The notes beneath the pieces are model-generated. The model had not been told where the DNA came from. It ran no database searches and saw only the letters and a program-made list of their open reading frames with translations. Of a DNA stretch of 64,000 nucleotides, positions 60,424 to 64,000 are shown in pieces. A program made the translations under genes and the position numbers. Source of the stretch: Candidatus Pantoea bituminis (GTDB lineage: Bacteria > Pseudomonadota > Gammaproteobacteria > Enterobacterales > Enterobacteriaceae). The DNA lies in the NCBI RefSeq assembly GCF_018842675.1, contig NZ_JAGTWO010000004.1, forward strand, positions 1,612,001 to 1,676,000, read 5' to 3'. Position 1 is the first letter of the stretch, and every line of letters begins with the position of its first letter.

Positions 60424-61493
60424 ATGTCACGTCCCATTGTCGCCACCCTTAATCAACAGGCGCTGCGGCATAATCTGGCGATTGTTCGCCGTGCTGCTCC
60501 ACACTCACGCGTCTGGTCGGTGGTTAAAGCCAACGCCTATGGTCACGGTATTGCGCGTATTTGGCAGAGCCTGGCCGAAACGGATGGCTTTGCGCTACTC
60601 AATCTGGAAGAGGCCATTTTGCTGCGTGACCAAGGCTGGAATAAACCCATTTTGTTGCTGGAGGGTTTTTTCATGAACAGGACCTGCCATTAATTGACCG
60701 TTACCGATTAACCACCAGCGTACACAGCAACTGGCAGATCAAGGCATTAGCGAATGCGCAATTGTCGGCACCGATTGATCTCTATGTAAAAGTGAACAGC
60801 GGGATGAACCGACTCGGGTTTCGCCCTGAGCAAATCAATGGCGTTTGGCAGAAACTGCGTGCGTTGAAAAATGTGGGTGACATGACGCTGATGGCTCATT
60901 TCGCCGACGCTGAAAACCCTGAAGGAATTATCGAACCGATGCAGCGTATTGAACGCGCTGCAGAAGGCCTTAGCGCACCACGCTCATTATCTAACTCAGC
61001 GTGTACCTTGTGGCATCCCGAAGCCCATTATGATTGGGTGCGTCCCGGTATCGTCTTATACGGCGCTTCACCAAGCGGTGACTGGCAGGATATTGCCAGC
61101 AGCGGCTTGCAACCGGTGATGAGCTTAACCAGCGAGATCATTGGGGTGCAGCAGTTAAATCCTGGCGACGGTGTGGGATATGGTTATCGTTACCATGCAC
61201 AGCAGGCGCAGCGCATTGGCGTGGTGGCATGCGGTTATGCCGATGGCTATCCGCGTCATGCGCCATCCGGCACGCCTGTTTGGGTTGATGGGGTGGTAAC
61301 CCAAGTCGTGGGGGCGGTATCGATGGATATGATTACCGTCGATTTAACGCCTTGTCCGCAGGCAGGAATAGGATCGAAAGTGGAGTTGTGGGGCGACCAG
61401 GTGAAAATCGATCAGGTTGCAAAAGCAGCCGGAACGGTGGGTTATGAGCTGATGTGTGCTCTTGCTCCACGCGTTCCGGTCGAGGTTATTTAA
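60424..61493 (+). CDS. dadX: Catabolic alanine racemase DadX (one-base frameshift)
   Basis: PLP-dependent racemase converting L-alanine to D-alanine for DadA. 356 residues corrected, equal to E. coli. The PLP Lys is in [10 protein letters not shown] (about 34-36) and the second catalytic base, a Tyr, in VGYGYRY. The frame breaks at a T run 60666-60671: as read [12 protein letters not shown] ends early, with one more T it reads [19 protein letters not shown] and continues. AGGGAGAGGAAG precedes the ATG. Operon with dadA. The 3' end overlaps the convergent transporter by eight bases. Likely sequence error. Confidence 0.94.
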
Positions 61494-62679
61494 GCGCGGT
61501 CAGCGTACCCTGAATTGTTTTACTGCAGCGCCAGGCAATTAACGCCAGCGCTGCACCTAACAACATCATCCACGCCAGCGACATTTTCTCAGCCAGCGGC
61601 AGAGTAACAATCACTAAACTGCCCGCTGCGCCACCCGCCATCTGAATAAAACCCTGCAATGCTGAAGCCACACCTGCCTGCTGCTGATAAGGCTCTAGCG
61701 CGTAACTGGTGGCGGGACCCACAGTAAAGGCTAATCCTGCTACGGAAACAGCGACCGGCAGCATATAGAGTGTCCAATGCGTTTGAATCGATGCGGGCAG
61801 CAAATACATGCCTGCCATCAGCAGCAACGCGCCGAGCAGCATGGTAATAAATCCCATCGCCAGACAAAATGGGCGACCTGCTTTGCGAATCGCTTTATTA
61901 ACAAACACGCTAACCAGCATGATCCAAAACCCATTAGCGCCAAAAGCGAAAGAGAACTGCAGAGAAGATAAACCGCCTTCAGTCATCAAAACATGCGGTG
62001 CCAGCGAAACATAGGTCAATACCATGCCAAGTGCGCCAGCGTTGGCAAAGGCAAAAGCCAGGAAACGCGGCTGACGCAAAATTGCAGCGTATTGCGCCAG
62101 CGGCAGGCCTTTTACCCGCAGCGTATTGGCGGGACGGGTTTCCGGTAACCAGAAGATCACTAATACCGTGATCAGCGCAGCGTAACCGCACAGGAACCAG
62201 AAGGGCGCGCGCCAGTCAAATGCGCTGGCCAGTAATCCACCCAGCAACGGTGCCAATGCCGGAACGATATTCAGCGCGCCATTCAGAAATCCATAAGCGC
62301 GCGCGGCGTCATCGCCGCTTAAGCGATCACGTACGCCGCTGAAGGCCACCACCGCGGTACAGCAAACTGCGCAACCTTGTACCAGACGCGCAATCAGGAA
62401 CAGCGGCCAGGAAGTGGCTGTGGCAGCAATGATGCTGCCGATGATGTAGAGCGCCAGGCCAATCAGGGCAATAGGTTTGCGGCCATAATTATCAACCAGC
62501 GGGCCGGTAACGAGCTGACCTAATCCCATTACCAGCAAAAACAGCGGAATGGTAATCTGAATCAGGCTGACGGGCGTAGCTAAACCTTCAGCTATTTGAG
62601 GCAGAGTGGGCAAATAAAGATCGATGCCTAAAGGCGCTAACAGCACCAAGCTTAATAACAATAACGTAAATTTTTGCAT
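61486..62679 (-). CDS. Bcr/CflA-family multidrug MFS transporter
   Basis: 397 residues, 12 membrane segments. DHA1 Bcr/CflA hallmarks: APLGIDLYLPTLPQIA in helix 1, GPLVDNYGRKPI after helix 2, and RLVQGCAVC in helix 4. Related members export bicyclomycin, chloramphenicol or sulfonamides; substrate here unknown. Convergent with dadX. The 5' side faces amsG across a large inverted repeat. Confidence 0.9.
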   Translation of the reverse strand: MQKFTLLLLSLVLLAPLGIDLYLPTLPQIAEGLATPVSLIQITIPLFLLVMGLGQLVTGPLVDNYGRKPIALIGLALYIIGSIIAATATSWPLFLIARLVQGCAVCCTAVVAFSGVRDRLSGDDAARAYGFLNGALNIVPALAPLLGGLLASAFDWRAPFWFLCGYAALITVLVIFWLPETRPANTLRVKGLPLAQYAAILRQPRFLAFAFANAGALGMVLTYVSLAPHVLMTEGGLSSLQFSFAFGANGFWIMLVSVFVNKAIRKAGRPFCLAMGFITMLLGALLLMAGMYLLPASIQTHWTLYMLPVAVSVAGLAFTVGPATSYALEPYQQQAGVASALQGFIQMAGGAAGSLVIVTLPLAEKMSLAWMMLLGAALALIAWRCSKTIQGTLTALK

Positions 62680-62764
62680 AGCAACCAGAGGGTAAAACGT
62701 TCGTTAAAACGAGGCGAAGAGGGTAATGACTCAGCAGGCAAAAGGAAAGAAAATAAACGCGCAT

Positions 62765-62800
62765 AAAATGCGATGCCTGCTTTAGCAGGCATCGCATTTT
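62765..62800. terminator. Long perfect inverted repeat after the amsG-like gene
   Basis: Arms AAAATGCGATGCCTGC and GCAGGCATCGCATTTT, 16 base pairs, with a four-base loop TTTA. It follows the stop of the minus-strand amsG-like gene by 17 bases and so serves as a strong terminator there; its A/T tails allow both directions. Confidence 0.88.
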
Positions 62801-62817
62801 AAAGAGATATCATTAAA

Positions 62818-64000
62818 TCAGTAAGCGCCATCACGGCGGAATACCACACCTGCGGTTTTAAACAAGATAGCGATATCAGTCCACAGCGCCCAGTTTTTGA
62901 CATACCAGGAATCGAAATAGACGCGGGTATCATAATCGATGTCGTTTCGCCCACTGACCTGCCATAAACCGGTCATACCGGGCTTCGCCATCAGATAGTA
63001 ATCGACATCGCCAGCGTAACGCGCCAGTTCAGCTTCAACAACCGGACGTGGCCCCACTAAACTCATCTCACCCCGTATTACGTTCCATAATTGCGGCAGT
63101 TCATCAAGGCTGGTTTTACGCAGAAAACCGCCAATTTTGGTAATGCGGGGATCGTTCTTAAGTTTGAAGTCTTTATCCCATTCAACACGCGCCTCTTCGC
63201 TGGTGGCGAGCAAATGTTCCAACACTTCTTTCGAGTTAGTTACCATTGAACGGAACTTCAGGCATTTAAACTTTTTACCATCCTGACCAATGCGTTCATG
63301 ACCATAAATTGCGTTGCCGCCGTCCCGTTTTACCATTGAGCAGAGCAGAGCGAAAACGGGCGCCAGAAACACCAGCAATATTGAGGCGACCACGATATCA
63401 AAAGCGCGTTTAAGGAAGCGTGACGAATGCTTAGCAAGGTTATTGCTGACACGCAAAATCATCACTTCATGGCTAAAAATGAACGACATGTCGGTGCCAT
63501 ACAAAGGCACGCCACGTAGGGTAGGAATAACTGAAACACTACGGCAATTCATTTTGGAGAGGAATTTCAGCCAACGGTCACGCATCGGCTGCTGCTCATA
63601 TTCCATCGCTACGATGAACTGGATATTGTCACGGTCAATGGTCTGCCAGTTAATGTCTTTCCAGGCCACCACCGGTACGCCATTTACGCTCTGCTGCTTT
63701 GGCACGTCATCAATTGAGATAAACGCCTGCACGTTGTAGCCAAGAATCTCTTCGCTTTGCAATGCCGCATACGCTTCGGTGGCGTTCTTACCCGAACCAA
63801 TGATGATGGTGTCTTTTTGCCATTGGCCGGCTTTGTTGATCGCTCGTTTCACGAATGCACGCATCAACGGCAGAAGAATCAGCGCATAGGTCCAACTGAA
63901 AACCCACACCATGCGTGAAAAATCCCACTTAGAAAAAGCAATCAGGGCGAGATCGAGCAGGGAGAAGACGAACAACGTTTTAACGACTTCTTTCAGCTCG
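62818..64000 (-). CDS. Undecaprenyl-phosphate hexose-1-phosphate transferase, AmsG/WbaP/WcaJ type (5' end outside window)
   Basis: C-terminal 394 or so residues; the frame runs off the right edge. Starts exopolysaccharide (amylovoran/stewartan-like) repeat units by transferring a sugar phosphate to undecaprenyl phosphate. A partial N-terminal membrane domain with helices, a CoA-binding-like fold (DTIIIGSGKNATEA), one helix (FDIVVASILLVFLAPVFALL), then the catalytic bacterial sugar transferase domain: KCLKFRSM, KTSLDELPQLWNV, SLVGPRPV, and KPGMTGLWQVSGR. Ends FRRDGAY, as in AmsG/CpsA of Erwinia and Pantoea. Specificity (Gal or Glc) cannot be told here. Confidence 0.92.
   Translation of the reverse strand, partial: ELKEVVKTLFVFSLLDLALIAFSKWDFSRMVWVFSWTYALILLPLMRAFVKRAINKAGQWQKDTIIIGSGKNATEAYAALQSEEILGYNVQAFISIDDVPKQQSVNGVPVVAWKDINWQTIDRDNIQFIVAMEYEQQPMRDRWLKFLSKMNCRSVSVIPTLRGVPLYGTDMSFIFSHEVMILRVSNNLAKHSSRFLKRAFDIVVASILLVFLAPVFALLCSMVKRDGGNAIYGHERIGQDGKKFKCLKFRSMVTNSKEVLEHLLATSEEARVEWDKDFKLKNDPRITKIGGFLRKTSLDELPQLWNVIRGEMSLVGPRPVVEAELARYAGDVDYYLMAKPGMTGLWQVSGRNDIDYDTRVYFDSWYVKNWALWTDIAILFKTAGVVFRRDGAY

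Noticed and set aside
1..64000. Reading the fifteen frameshifted genes as true pseudogenes
   Set aside because: All are single-base losses at base runs, restored proteins have normal length, and tsaB is essential in E. coli. Decay would show mixed substitutions, insertions and larger deletions.
1..64000. CRISPR arrays, tRNA or rRNA genes, insertion sequences, phage integrases
   Set aside because: None was seen on reading both strands; no cloverleaf, spacer repeat or transposase-like protein was recognised.

Overview
The window is a chromosomal segment of an Enterobacterales bacterium, most likely Erwiniaceae (Pantoea/Erwinia-like). Gene content and order follow the E. coli zwf-to-yoaA region almost gene for gene, and the last gene is an AmsG/WcaJ-type exopolysaccharide glycosyl-phosphate transferase typical of Pantoea and Erwinia. 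The genus is an inference from remembered sequences; no search was run.

Layout. 1-8.5 kb: 3' end of zwf, eda, purT, yebE, ptrB, exoX, holE, the copper genes copC-copD-yebY and the sigma-S small RNA SdsR. 8.8-12.3 kb: accessory block with an unknown 76-residue protein, a short-chain dehydrogenase, a LexA-box-controlled pair (80-residue protein plus UmuD'-like protein), a DUF1272 zinc protein and a methyltransferase. 12.4-29.6 kb: pphA, rsmF, letB/letA (yebT/yebS), msrC, proQ, prc, htpX, yebQ, kdgR, yobH, yebO, a metallo-hydrolase, yobF-cspC, rlmA and yobD. 29.6-41.9 kb: manXYZ, yoaE, pdeD, sdaA, an extra MFS gene, nudL, pabB, yoaH and yoaB. 42.1-44.5 kb: stress/biofilm accessory cluster with manganese catalase, AriR-like and YcgZ-like connectors and an unknown protein. 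45.0-51.5 kb: yoaA, tsaB, yeaY, fadD, rnd. 51.5-62.7 kb: minCDE, ycgL, ycgM, ycgN, dsbB, fadR, ycgB, dadA-dadX and a Bcr/CflA transporter. 62.8-64 kb: 3' part of the amsG-like gene.

The genes serve central carbon metabolism (zwf, eda, man PTS, sdaA, dadAX, fadD), nucleotide and folate synthesis (purT, pabB), envelope quality control (prc, htpX, letAB, dsbB, yeaY), RNA biology (proQ, cspC, rlmA, rsmF, rnd, tsaB) and division-site placement (minCDE). Several regulators lie near a likely target: KdgR with eda, FadR with fadD, PurR box at purT, LexA box at the UmuD'-like pair.

The most striking technical feature is fifteen genes, all otherwise full length, each broken by one missing base in or beside a short homopolymer or repeated base. 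Restoring one base gives the expected protein in every case. I read these as sequence errors and annotate the genes as whole loci with the break position stated. The best candidate for unusual biology is the SOS-box-controlled operon at 10.4-11.0 kb encoding a UmuD'-like protein that lacks the Ser-Lys protease residues. No rRNA, tRNA, CRISPR array, insertion sequence or phage integrase was seen.
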